From the NCBI GenBank assembly GCA_027307165.1, contig DAHUXM010000021.1, forward strand, positions 363,337 to 427,336: a DNA stretch of 64,000 nucleotides, read 5' to 3'. The notes below the pieces were generated by a model. It made no database searches, was not told where the DNA came from, and saw only the letters and a list, made by a program, of their open reading frames with translations. The stretch comes from Gemmatimonadota bacterium (GTDB lineage Bacteria > Gemmatimonadota > Gemmatimonadetes > Gemmatimonadales > Gemmatimonadaceae). Of the stretch, positions 8,535 to 15,976 are shown in pieces. A program made the translations under genes and the position numbers. How positions within the stretch are numbered: position 1 is the stretch's first letter; each line of letters opens with the position of its first letter.

Positions 8535-9404
8535 TTACTGTGCGTCGGACGTGACCTGACCGTGATTCAACATCGCAACGAGCACGACGCCGCCAATGAC
8601 GTTCCCGATTATTGCCGGAACGAGAAAGCCGCCGAGCATCGCGCTCCAGCTGGCCGCACCGATCAGTGCAAGGTAGAACGCCTCGACCGCACCTGCAATC
8701 GAGTGACGAAACCCAAACGCCGCAATCGGAGCGGTCGTTAACCAGATGTAAAGCACCTGCGTTCCGGTGGCACGTGTTGACGATACCAGCCACGCCATTA
8801 GTGCGATGAGCCAGCCGCCGAATATCGCGCGGTATATGACCAGAGCGAAGCCGCCGTTGGTACCAAACTTCGCCACGTCGAGCAGCGCCCGCTGCATCGG
8901 GTCATCCAACACTGGTGTTCGGGCAGCCAGCGCGGCGAATATCGCTGCGCCAATGAGATTTCCAACCAGGACGATCACCCACAACCGCAGCAAGCGCACA
9001 AGCGTGCTCCTGTCGCGTCGCTGCAGAAAGGGTATGACCGGCTCGAGTGTGTTCTCGGTGAATAGCTGATTGCGTGCCTGCACGACGAAGATGAACCCGA
9101 GCGGATATCCCACTGCGATTGCAGCGGGTGCATACGCCGCCGGAACCCAGAGCGTGAGGTACGCTGCCGCGAGAAAGCTGAAGCCGATTGTGAGACCGGC
9201 CGCCAGCGCCGACCATCCCAGGTCGCGCGCAGGTCGCCGCATTTCCTCCTCGGCGACAACGCGAACGTTCTCATGGATTTCCGCCGCGGAGAGACGAGTG
9301 CCGGTCGCCGGAGTCGTGGTGTCGGCGGACTGTTGCGGCGCGTGGGTCTGCGCCGCTTCGTCATCCGCCGACGGCTCGGGTTTTGGCTCCGGCGTGGCGC
9401 TCAC
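8535..9404 (-). CDS. Formate/nitrite transporter (FNT) family channel, YfdC-like
   Basis: The 289-residue protein starts with a polar, proline-rich segment of about 45 residues, then has about six hydrophobic spans, the layout of FNT pentameric channels for small monovalent anions. Typical features are the long LGWSALAAGLTIGFSF helix, the NQLFTENTLEPV segment after the second span and the FRHSIAG segment later. It begins with a GTG whose G is the last base of the preceding ferritin-like gene's TAG stop. The extended cytoplasmic N-terminus resembles the YfdC branch, for which transport of a specific anion has not been settled; I therefore do not name a substrate. Confidence 0.85.
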   Translation of the reverse strand: MSATPEPKPEPSADDEAAQTHAPQQSADTTTPATGTRLSAAEIHENVRVVAEEEMRRPARDLGWSALAAGLTIGFSFLAAAYLTLWVPAAYAPAAIAVGYPLGFIFVVQARNQLFTENTLEPVIPFLQRRDRSTLVRLLRLWVIVLVGNLIGAAIFAALAARTPVLDDPMQRALLDVAKFGTNGGFALVIYRAIFGGWLIALMAWLVSSTRATGTQVLYIWLTTAPIAAFGFRHSIAGAVEAFYLALIGAASWSAMLGGFLVPAIIGNVIGGVVLVAMLNHGQVTSDAQ

Positions 9405-9925
9405 TACTTGCCGCCAGGTTTCGCTTTAGAGGTACCCTTTCTCTCCTGCTCGTTCGGCACGACGCCGAGTGCGGTGGCGAGATCGATCTGGTGATCCTGC
9501 TCCTGCTTCACGATTTCACGCAGTATCTCTCCCAGTGCGTATTCGCCGAGGGCGTCCGCCTGCCTGATTCGTTCGCGGTAATTGCGAATTGTGTCATCTT
9601 CAGCCTGAAGATCCAGGCGCAGCATTCCCTCGTTGTCTTCTGACACTTCGATCGGTTTGGGCTCGTGCACCGGGTACGCGCCGAAATAGTCCAGCTGTCG
9701 CGCGATCGCCAGCGCGTGATCGAGCTCCTGATGTGCGTGCTCGGTGAGCTGATCGGCGATGTTCATGAACCGCGCTGAGTCGAGTTTCTGGCTGAAGATC
9801 ACGTACTGGATGATCGCCTTGTACTCGCGGGCGATGTCGTCCTGCAGCCCCTTGATCAGCTGCTCTCTGGTTACCTGCGTCGGCTGCGTGCTGGACGCAG
9901 TTGCGCTTGCTCTTTTTGTCGCCAT
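9404..9925 (-). CDS. Ferritin-like di-iron protein (bacterioferritin-type)
   Basis: The 173-residue protein has a four-helix ferritin-like fold with both iron-ligand sets visible: a Glu in the first helix (DDIAREYKAI), an ExxH in HQELDHA, a Glu in LQAEDDTI, and a second ExxH in KQEQDHQ. The first 20 residues are Ser/Thr/Ala-rich and the tail is Lys-rich. I chose the ATG at 9925 because the same frame upstream, as far as 10072, reads as non-protein. It is the first gene of an operon with the FNT channel and the ene-reductase. A role in iron storage or peroxide handling is likely from the family; a heme-binding Met is not obvious. Confidence 0.88.
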   Translation of the reverse strand: MATKRASATASSTQPTQVTREQLIKGLQDDIAREYKAIIQYVIFSQKLDSARFMNIADQLTEHAHQELDHALAIARQLDYFGAYPVHEPKPIEVSEDNEGMLRLDLQAEDDTIRNYRERIRQADALGEYALGEILREIVKQEQDHQIDLATALGVVPNEQERKGTSKAKPGGK

Positions 9926-9980
9926 TTTGGAATTACGTTGGATTGAGTTGGATGGGCTGGATTGCTGATCAGTGGATGAA

Positions 9981-9993
9981 GCAGGAATCCTGC
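9981..9993. promoter_or_regulatory. Short palindrome in a divergent promoter region
   Basis: GCAGGA-A-TCCTGC is a perfect 6-bp inverted repeat between the divergent ferritin-like and DUF488 genes. It could be an operator, but such short repeats occur by chance in GC-rich DNA. Confidence 0.25.
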
Positions 9994-10055
9994 CGGCGGC
10001 GGGTCCGGAGCGGGCAGGGAAGGCGGGCCGCGCCATACTTGTGCACTGGAGCAGT

Positions 10056-10415
10056 ATGATGGTAGCCACCAAGCGGGCGTACGAACCCGCGGTCGAGGCG
10101 GACGGTTATCGCGTCCTGGTCGACCGCCTCTGGCCGCGTGGAGTTTCAAAGAACGCGGCGCGGATCGACGCGTGGGAAAAGGAGATCGCTCCATCGAAGG
10201 AGCTGCGGGAGTGGTACGGACACGAGCCGGCGAAATGGCCGGAATTTCAAAAGCGCTATCGGAAGGAGCTGAAGACGGCGGCTGCTTCGGAAGTTCTGGA
10301 TGATCTGGTGCATCGTGCTCAGCGCGGGGCTGTCACTCTGGTTTACGCGTCGCACGCGGGCGAAATCAGCAACGCCGCGGTGCTCGCGAAAATCATCAGT
10401 CGGAGAGCTTCCTGA
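10056..10415 (+). CDS. DUF488 family protein (YeaO-like)
   Basis: The 119-residue protein matches the DUF488 family: RVLVDRLWPRGVSK near residue 19, WYGHEP near 53 and a C-terminal GAVTLVYASHAGEISNA region are all characteristic. Two ATGs lie side by side at 10056 and 10059, and a GTG at 10041 is in frame; I took the first ATG. The family is cytoplasmic and of unknown function. Its last 20 bases overlap the end of the DUF2945 gene on the other strand. Confidence 0.88.
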   Translation: MMVATKRAYEPAVEADGYRVLVDRLWPRGVSKNAARIDAWEKEIAPSKELREWYGHEPAKWPEFQKRYRKELKTAAASEVLDDLVHRAQRGAVTLVYASHAGEISNAAVLAKIISRRAS

Positions 10416-10617
10416 GGGCGGATCCCTTGTGCATTGCGATGTGATCGGTCGTGTCACTCTTGATCTCGTACTGCGGATCGTCCTTCGTTGCGTGGACGGT
10501 GTAGCCCTTGAACTGGATGTTGGAGGTCACCACGCGCGTGATGTGGCCGCGAACTCTGCCAGCCTCCGAGTTCCAGCTGACGTGGTCGCCGATCTTGAAT
10601 TGCCTGTGGGAAGTCAT
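10396..10617 (-). CDS. DUF2945 (hypervirulence-associated TUDOR-domain) small protein
   Basis: The 73-residue protein has the family pattern: FKIGDHVSWNSEAGRVRGHI at the N-terminus, then a beta-rich stretch with QYEIKSD and HKGSALRKL at the end. These small single-domain proteins are widespread and their molecular role is not known. The ATG at 10617 is the only sensible start. It converges on and overlaps the DUF488 gene by 20 bases. Confidence 0.88.
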   Translation of the reverse strand: MTSHRQFKIGDHVSWNSEAGRVRGHITRVVTSNIQFKGYTVHATKDDPQYEIKSDTTDHIAMHKGSALRKLSD

Positions 10618-10770
10618 CGATGTCGTTGGTCAGTTGCCCGATGCATCACGAGTCGCAATCCCGGTGCCGTCCGCTATCGGGCGCAGCCGGTCGAGGGCTA
10701 TATTTGACGTGCTTCGACCCGTTGCACGCCCGATCGGCCGCCAGGCCTTCCGGCGCGGCTGCAGATGTGC

Positions 10771-10800
10771 TTGCAGCAGGGGCGAGATTCAGTGCATAAT
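10771..10800 (+). promoter_or_regulatory. Candidate sigma-70 promoter of the TPR-protein gene
   Basis: TTGCAG (-35) and CATAAT (-10) are 18 bases apart. Transcription would start about 12 bases before the ATG at 10819, leaving almost no leader, and no Shine-Dalgarno sequence is present between them. The sequence after the -10 is AT-rich in otherwise GC-rich DNA. Confidence 0.45.
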
Positions 10801-10818
10801 ATGTAAACCTATAAAATC

Positions 10819-11478
10819 ATGACAAAAACTGGAACGTTGGCGCCATTCGACGGAGACGTAGCCGAGGAGCGCTTTTCGGAGCTCTTCGACCGCTACAAGC
10901 AGCACCTCGCGTGGGTGGGCGTGGTGATAATCCTGGCTGGTGTGGGCGTCTGGTTCTATCTGAGGTCGGAATCGATCAAGTCGCAGCGCGCGGAGGCGGC
11001 TTACGAGGCCGCGGTCCAGAGCGTGTCGTCCGGCAACCTGCCACTGGCGCAGTCCGATCTCAAGAAGGCGGCGGTTCGGTATGCCGGCACCAACGGCGGC
11101 ACCGAGAGCTCCATGGCGCTGGCCAAGATCTACTACCAGCAGGGGAAGTATCAGGACGGAATTTCGGCGCTCACCGATCCGGCATCGAAAAAGGGAGACC
11201 TGCAGTACGAGGCCCGCCTCCTGACCGCGTCGGGATATGAAGGTCTGAACAAGTGGCCTGAAGCGGCCAAGGAATACGAGGCAGCTGCCGATGTTGCGCG
11301 GTTCGACGCGGACAAGGCCAGTGCCCGGGCGATGGCGGCACGCGCCTATCAGGCAGCCGGGAACAAGGCGGCCGCGACGAAGATATGGACCGATCTGCTT
11401 GCCGATCCCAAGAGCACCTTCGCGACCGAAGCGAAGATCCGCCTGGGCGAACTCGAAGCAGCGCCAATCAAAACCTGA
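10819..11478 (+). CDS. Membrane-anchored tetratricopeptide-repeat protein
   Basis: The 219-residue protein has a cytoplasmic N-terminus of about 30 residues (EERFSELFDRYKQHL), one transmembrane helix at about 31-48, and a helical C-terminal region of TPR-like repeats (ALAKIYYQQGKYQDGISAL; EARLLTASGYEGLNKWPEAAKEYEAA; ARAMAARAYQAAGNKAAATKIW). This is the layout of the YfgM/ancillary SecYEG translocon-type proteins (TPR_21), which tether chaperone contacts at the outer face of the inner membrane. Functional identity with YfgM is inference from layout. It stands alone between a promoter with a short leader and a strong terminator. Confidence 0.82.
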   Translation: MTKTGTLAPFDGDVAEERFSELFDRYKQHLAWVGVVIILAGVGVWFYLRSESIKSQRAEAAYEAAVQSVSSGNLPLAQSDLKKAAVRYAGTNGGTESSMALAKIYYQQGKYQDGISALTDPASKKGDLQYEARLLTASGYEGLNKWPEAAKEYEAAADVARFDADKASARAMAARAYQAAGNKAAATKIWTDLLADPKSTFATEAKIRLGELEAAPIKT

Positions 11479-11502
11479 CGTGACTTCACAAAGTGGATGA
11501 GG

Positions 11503-11534
11503 AGGCCGCCCGATTCGGGGCGGCCTTTTTGTTT
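11503..11534 (+). terminator. Strong intrinsic terminator
   Basis: A perfect 9-bp stem, AGGCCGCCC with GGGCGGCCT, with a 6-base loop is followed by five Ts, a G and three more Ts. It lies 25 bases after the stop of the TPR gene. Confidence 0.92.
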
Positions 11535-11950
11535 GGCGGCTGAGGTCAGGCAGGCCTGTGCGAAGACCGTCGTTGTGCAGGAGAAGGCCGTTCCGCCGCG
11601 CAGGTCGTCGGCCAGCGGGTGGCGTGGTTGGGGGGCGCCAGGCGACGCCGTCGCCAGATCACGCCCCCCAAGCCTGGTCGTCCGGCGGGCGAAGGCGCCC
11701 GGCGATCTAAAACCGGGTACGTGGCGGATCGTGTGTGAATCCGCCCATCGTCGGAATGACTACACGCCACCTCCGGAGCTTTTCGCCGGCTCACGTTGGC
11801 TTACAGCGGCTCGCCGCAGTGACCGAGGTATGAGCCCTTTGCCGGAGAAGGCGGGTCGATCACTCGTTCGAGATCTATCACCAACCGGTCAGTAAAGCGC
11901 CGGCATCTGTAGAAGATATGCGTATAATATGGATTATGTAAACTAAATAA
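11535..11950. other. Gene-free stretch rich in inverted repeats
   Basis: This 416-bp stretch between the terminator and the end of dapF holds no convincing gene; an open frame of 132 codons on the plus strand (11497-11895) starts inside the terminator and looks like random translation. It does hold several stems: TTGGGGGGCG at 11628-11637 pairs perfectly with CGCCCCCCAA at 11662-11671, enclosing GGCGAC/GTCGCC at 11641-11655; CGGGCG/CGCCCG lies nearby around 11685-11700; and GGCGGAT pairs with ATCCGCC at about 11722-11744. It could be a structured RNA, a decayed gene or an intergenic repeat. I could not match it to tmRNA, RNase P, SRP or 6S RNA. Confidence 0.35.
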
Positions 11951-11968
11951 TGTGGGAAATGTGGGAAA
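11916..11968 (+). promoter_or_regulatory. Orphan promoter-like AT-rich segment with a tandem 9-mer
   Basis: TATAAT at 11923-11928 lies in an AT-rich island that closely resembles the sequence before the TPR gene (shared ATAATATG, TGTAAAC and a following AT-rich run to an ATG). It is followed by two head-to-tail copies of TGTGGGAAA at 11951-11968. Nothing that looks like a gene follows on the plus strand, since dapF occupies the other strand from 11972. Confidence 0.3.
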
Positions 11969-11971
11969 ACC

Positions 11972-12796
11972 CTACAAATCCCGGAGCACCCCCTCGAACA
12001 CCAGCCGCCCTTCGCCCCTCAACGACGCCGTCCAGGACCCGTCAGAGCCCCGTACAGACCGAATCCCCAGCCGAGCGCCCGATGCGGTCTCGAGCTCCAC
12101 GTCGTCGCCAGCTTCGCCCCACAGCCTGAGCAGAATCGCCGTCGCAACGCTCCCGGTGCCGCACGCCAGCGTCTCACCCTCCACGCCACGCTCGAAGGTC
12201 CGGATGTGCCATCCGCTCTCATCCCGGCTCACGAAATTCACGTTCGCACCCGCTTCGAGCGATCCATGATTTCTGACGTATCTCCCACGCCCCAGCACAT
12301 CGCACAGCGCGACATCCGGCACACGGATCACCACGTGCGGGATTCCAGCCACGGCGAACCCGAGCCGCTCCTCGTCGCCGCCACGCTCGATGGCCGCCAC
12401 GTCGGCCTCTGCCTCACGGATCTCCGGCAGGTCGAATTCCGGCACTCCGGCCCGGATTCGGGCCCGCAGAACCCCCGTCCCGGTCTCGATGGCGAAGCCC
12501 GAAGGGTCCACTGCCCCCAGCTTCGCGGCCAGGCTCGCCGTGCACAGCGTCGCGTTGCCGCACAGGTCCGCGAGCGTGCCGTCCGCGTTGAAATACGTCA
12601 GCTCGATATCCGCAGCTGCGCTCCGCGGCCTGGTGAGGATGACGAGACCATCAGCTCCGACGCCCGTCCCACGGGCGCAGGTGCGCTGGATCACGGCCGC
12701 ACCCTCGAATTCGCCTGCCGGCTCGCTCCGGCCGTCGATGAAGACGAAGTCGTTGCCCGACCCCGTCATCTTCCAGAAATGCCGCCCCTCGACCAT
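11972..12796 (-). CDS. dapF: Diaminopimelate epimerase
   Basis: DapF converts LL- to meso-diaminopimelate for lysine and peptidoglycan. The 274-residue product has the substrate loop MTGSGNDFVFID at the N-terminus and both catalytic cysteines: Cys79 in LCGNATLC and Cys212 in ACGTGS. Family members usually read CGNGxR at the first site, so GNAT is a small departure. I placed the start at the ATG at 12796, two bases after the upstream gene's TAG and with GGAAGA ahead of it; the longer frame to 12847 lies inside the neighbour. It is the last gene of the long envelope run. Confidence 0.95.
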   Translation of the reverse strand: MVEGRHFWKMTGSGNDFVFIDGRSEPAGEFEGAAVIQRTCARGTGVGADGLVILTRPRSAAADIELTYFNADGTLADLCGNATLCTASLAAKLGAVDPSGFAIETGTGVLRARIRAGVPEFDLPEIREAEADVAAIERGGDEERLGFAVAGIPHVVIRVPDVALCDVLGRGRYVRNHGSLEAGANVNFVSRDESGWHIRTFERGVEGETLACGTGSVATAILLRLWGEAGDDVELETASGARLGIRSVRGSDGSWTASLRGEGRLVFEGVLRDL

Positions 12797-12798
12797 CG

Positions 12799-13566
12799 CT
12801 AGATCTTCCGGGTTATCGCCTGCCATCTGAGCCGCCAGACCATCCATATGGCCTCGCGGACTATCTGCTTGGACATCTTGCTCTCGCCGAGCGTCCGGTC
12901 GTGAAAGACGATCGGAATCTCCTTGATCTTGAAACCGCGCTTCCAGGCCCTGTAGCTCATCTCGATCTGAAATGCGTAACCATTTGAGTGGACAGCATTT
13001 AGATCGATCTCTTCAAGTACTTTCCGCCTGAACGCCTTGAAACCGCCAGTCGCGTCGAAGACCGGAAGACGGGTCACGGCACGGGCGTAGATGTTGGCCA
13101 GGTAGCTCATCACCAACCGGCCGATCGGCCAGTTGACCACCGTTACCCTGCCGTCCTGGTAACGCGAACCGAGCACGATATCGGCGTCATCAATCGCCCT
13201 GAGAAACTGGGGGATGTGCTTGGGGTCGTGCGAAAAGTCGGCGTCCATCTCGAAGGCCACGTCGTAATGGCGCTCGATCGCCCACCTGAAGCCGGCGAGG
13301 TAGGCGGTGCCGAGCCCCATCTTGGAGGCGCGCTCGAGGAGGTGGATGCGTGGATCGGCGGCCGCCATGCCGGCGACAACCTGCCCGGTACCGTCCGGCG
13401 AGCCGTCGTCGACGATCAGCACGTTGATGCGCGAATCCTGATCCAGGATCAGCGGGACGATGCGTGTGACGTTGTCGCGTTCGTTGTACGTCGGCACGAT
13501 GACGAGGACGTGCCGGATTGGGGGCCGGTGCTCAGGCAACGCGTCGTCGCTCCACAATGACACCAC
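12799..13566 (-). CDS. Family 2 glycosyltransferase, polyprenol-phosphate mannosyltransferase type
   Basis: The 255-residue protein has a GT-A fold with VIVPTYNERDN at about residue 23, IVDDGSPDGT near 50, and the metal-binding EMDADFSHDP near 108, then GSRYQDG and TGGFKAFRRK. This set is typical of the dolichyl/polyprenyl-phosphate mannose (DPM1-like) branch without C-terminal membrane helices. It would load a sugar, often mannose or glucose, on a lipid carrier at the inner membrane. It begins with GTG at 13566, 35 bases inside the end of the YfhO-like gene, whose own function fits a polyprenyl-phosphate-sugar user. The sugar specificity is inferred. Confidence 0.88.
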   Translation of the reverse strand: MVSLWSDDALPEHRPPIRHVLVIVPTYNERDNVTRIVPLILDQDSRINVLIVDDGSPDGTGQVVAGMAAADPRIHLLERASKMGLGTAYLAGFRWAIERHYDVAFEMDADFSHDPKHIPQFLRAIDDADIVLGSRYQDGRVTVVNWPIGRLVMSYLANIYARAVTRLPVFDATGGFKAFRRKVLEEIDLNAVHSNGYAFQIEMSYRAWKRGFKIKEIPIVFHDRTLGESKMSKQIVREAIWMVWRLRWQAITRKI

Positions 13567-15976
13567 CGGCCAGGGCGATCAGCGCGATGACGATGGCGAT
13601 CCAGGTAACGGTCTTCCCCGTTTCGTACGGCGCACTGCTAAAGGCGAGTTCGATCTTCCGTGCTCCGGGCGGCAGCTCCACCCCGATCATGCTGTACTGC
13701 GCTCGGCCTATGTGACCCGGCTTGCCGTCGACCGTCGCACGCCAGCCTGGATAATAATTCTCGGAGACTACCAGCGCGGAGCCCGTCGGCGCCCCACGGT
13801 CGAGTGTCAGAGACATCCTGCCGGGAGCATACGAATCGACATGCGCTACGATCCCTGTCGGCGCCGGCAGTGACGTCACGGGTGGTCCTGCGGTCACAGG
13901 TGCTGCGGGATCGAAGAGCGCCGCTGTCTCCACGTCGAATCGAGGGTTCATGATGGTTGCAAGCACCGCGTCGTCCGCAGCCTTCACGATCACGGGAGCA
14001 ACCCACGCGAACGGCGCGGATCCCGGCAGCCGGTACACGTAATTGCTCTGCCCGCTCGCGTCTTCCGTGGACGGGCCGGCGACCTGGACGACGCCTGGTA
14101 GCACGGTAGCGAGCTGCTGGCTGTTGGCCAGTACGTACTGGGTTGCCGTGAGCCGGCGGATGTTCGTGTTGGTAATTATCTGGCGCGTGGTTTCTGGACC
14201 GGGACCGCCCCCCTGCTCGATGGCTACGAGCGTGTTGTAGCGCGCGAGCTCGTTGCCGTGATAGCCGATCGCGTCGAGCGCACGATGCGTCATGAGCTCC
14301 GCACCCGAATACAACGCATCGTCGCCGCCATTCTGCATTTCGATCGGCAGCACGCGACCGGGCTGCGGCAGGTTGCCGAGGAATTTCGTTGCAGCGTCGG
14401 ACGCGTAGAGCCGGCTCGCGGGCGGCGAAAACACCCAGTACTGCTTGTTCACGACAAAGAGGTCCAGCGCAACCAGGAGCGCGATCGCCACGACGGGGCC
14501 GAATCGGCCGGCCGCCCTCCGGATCTCCGCAGCCCTGAACATTGTAAGGCCTGCAAGTATCACGAAGATGAGCGAGCGAATCGCACCGATCACGAGCGCT
14601 GTATTGTTGGCGTCCACCGCTTCGAGCCGGCTCTCGGGTGCCACGCTTCGAGCGAATGCGGTCAGCACCCCCGTCGCAGCAAGCAGCACAACGGCAGCCG
14701 CGGCGATCCCCCATCCCAGCACGTACTTGCGGGTCGTCTCGGACAGGAGCGCCTTCTCCATTCCACGCGCGGCGAATATCGCGATACCCATCGTACCGAC
14801 GAAGAACACCGAATCGGGGGCCCGGAAGTACCTGGTGCCGGGCACGAGATAGAACGGAATGTTATAGAACGGCGTGTTGCCGCCCAATGCCCACAGCAGC
14901 GCCAAGACGATCGTCACCGCCCAGAACCACAGCTCGCGTGACCGCCTGTCGCGCCTGATGCCGCTCAGGCCGAGTCCGCCGAGCATGAGCACCACTACTC
15001 CGACGTAATCGCCCTGGAAGTGGATGCCGTTGGGGCCCCAGTAGTGATCCAGGATGCCCGTGAACTCGGGCAGATACGCGTTGAGAATCTCCTGCGGGTT
15101 CTTGGCGTACGACGTCGCTCGCTCGTACGTCCCGATGCCGGACGCGCGCGGTGACCACGCCACGTATTCGCGCACAGGGAGATACTGCACTGCACCAATG
15201 GCGAGTCCGACCCCGACGGCGATCAGCGCGGCGGCGAGTCGCTTGACCGCGAGCTTGCCGTCACCTGTTCCGTCGCGCACCAGGCCCACAGCCAGCACGA
15301 CCGCATACGCGCCGGCAGCGAGCAGCGAATACTCGAGCAGCTGAGGATGCGGCGCGAGGATGTCCAGGCCAACGGTCGCGGCGATAGCACCCAGTGCCCA
15401 GAGACGCCCGTCGCGCACCCACGCGACGATGGTCCACAGCAGTAGCGGGAACAGCGCTGCGACGAACAGCTTGCCGTCGTGACCCGGGTTCACGTACGTC
15501 GCGATGTGGCCGCTCAGCATGTAGGCGAGACCGCCAACGAACGCGCCGGCGAAACTGAAGTGCGCGCGTCGCATGAACATGTAGGTAAACGCGCCGGCCA
15601 GGAAAATATGAATCATGAACCCCCACGTCATTGCGACGTCCGTGGGGAGAACCATTCTGAGCAGAAATGTCGGGTAGAAGATGTCGCCGTGCATCGCAGC
15701 GACGAACGGCATGCCGCCAAACTGGTACGGGTTCCACAGCGGGAACGACCCGGTCGCCTTGAGCGTGCTGGCCGCGAATTCCCTGAAGGCGTAACCGGCG
15801 ATGTACTGATCGCTGTGCGGGCCGACTAGAAACTGTCCGGCGAGCGCGGGCAGACCGAGCGCCAGCGTGGCGATCGCGTACGTGACAGTCGCCCACAGGC
15901 CGGCAAATCGAGGCTCGTAGGAGCCGATCACCGGATCTGAGGTAAGCACTCTCTTCGCGCCAGCGGCTGCCGTCAT
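13532..15976 (-). CDS. YfhO-like large membrane protein (GT-C type)
   Basis: The 814-residue protein has many hydrophobic spans through about residue 480 and a large C-terminal extracytoplasmic domain, the YfhO layout (PF09586). Landmarks are the first long loop with FREFAASTLKATGSFPLWNP and YQFGGMPFVAAMHGDIFYP, and later NPGHDGKLF and GTRYFRAPDSVFF. YfhO of Gram-positive bacteria is linked to glycosylation of wall polymers using lipid-linked sugars. The start is the ATG at 15976, which overlaps the previous stop as ATGA; the frame upstream of it, to 16405, is the shadow of the neighbour. It sits next to a polyprenyl-phosphate sugar transferase. Confidence 0.87.
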   Translation of the reverse strand: MTAAAGAKRVLTSDPVIGSYEPRFAGLWATVTYAIATLALGLPALAGQFLVGPHSDQYIAGYAFREFAASTLKATGSFPLWNPYQFGGMPFVAAMHGDIFYPTFLLRMVLPTDVAMTWGFMIHIFLAGAFTYMFMRRAHFSFAGAFVGGLAYMLSGHIATYVNPGHDGKLFVAALFPLLLWTIVAWVRDGRLWALGAIAATVGLDILAPHPQLLEYSLLAAGAYAVVLAVGLVRDGTGDGKLAVKRLAAALIAVGVGLAIGAVQYLPVREYVAWSPRASGIGTYERATSYAKNPQEILNAYLPEFTGILDHYWGPNGIHFQGDYVGVVVLMLGGLGLSGIRRDRRSRELWFWAVTIVLALLWALGGNTPFYNIPFYLVPGTRYFRAPDSVFFVGTMGIAIFAARGMEKALLSETTRKYVLGWGIAAAAVVLLAATGVLTAFARSVAPESRLEAVDANNTALVIGAIRSLIFVILAGLTMFRAAEIRRAAGRFGPVVAIALLVALDLFVVNKQYWVFSPPASRLYASDAATKFLGNLPQPGRVLPIEMQNGGDDALYSGAELMTHRALDAIGYHGNELARYNTLVAIEQGGGPGPETTRQIITNTNIRRLTATQYVLANSQQLATVLPGVVQVAGPSTEDASGQSNYVYRLPGSAPFAWVAPVIVKAADDAVLATIMNPRFDVETAALFDPAAPVTAGPPVTSLPAPTGIVAHVDSYAPGRMSLTLDRGAPTGSALVVSENYYPGWRATVDGKPGHIGRAQYSMIGVELPPGARKIELAFSSAPYETGKTVTWIAIVIALIALAGGVIVERRRVA

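Noticed and set aside
11600..11830. tmRNA, RNase P RNA or SRP RNA in the gap
   Set aside because: None of the conserved sequence blocks of these RNAs could be found on either strand.
11845..11890. tRNA-like GTTCGAG followed by CACCA
   Set aside because: CTCGTTCGAG is only a palindrome; there is no acceptor stem, D-arm or anticodon arm around it.
11497..11895. Open frame of 132 codons on the plus strand in the gap
   Set aside because: It starts inside the terminator hairpin, has no ribosome site, and its product is Arg/Pro-rich without recognisable domains.
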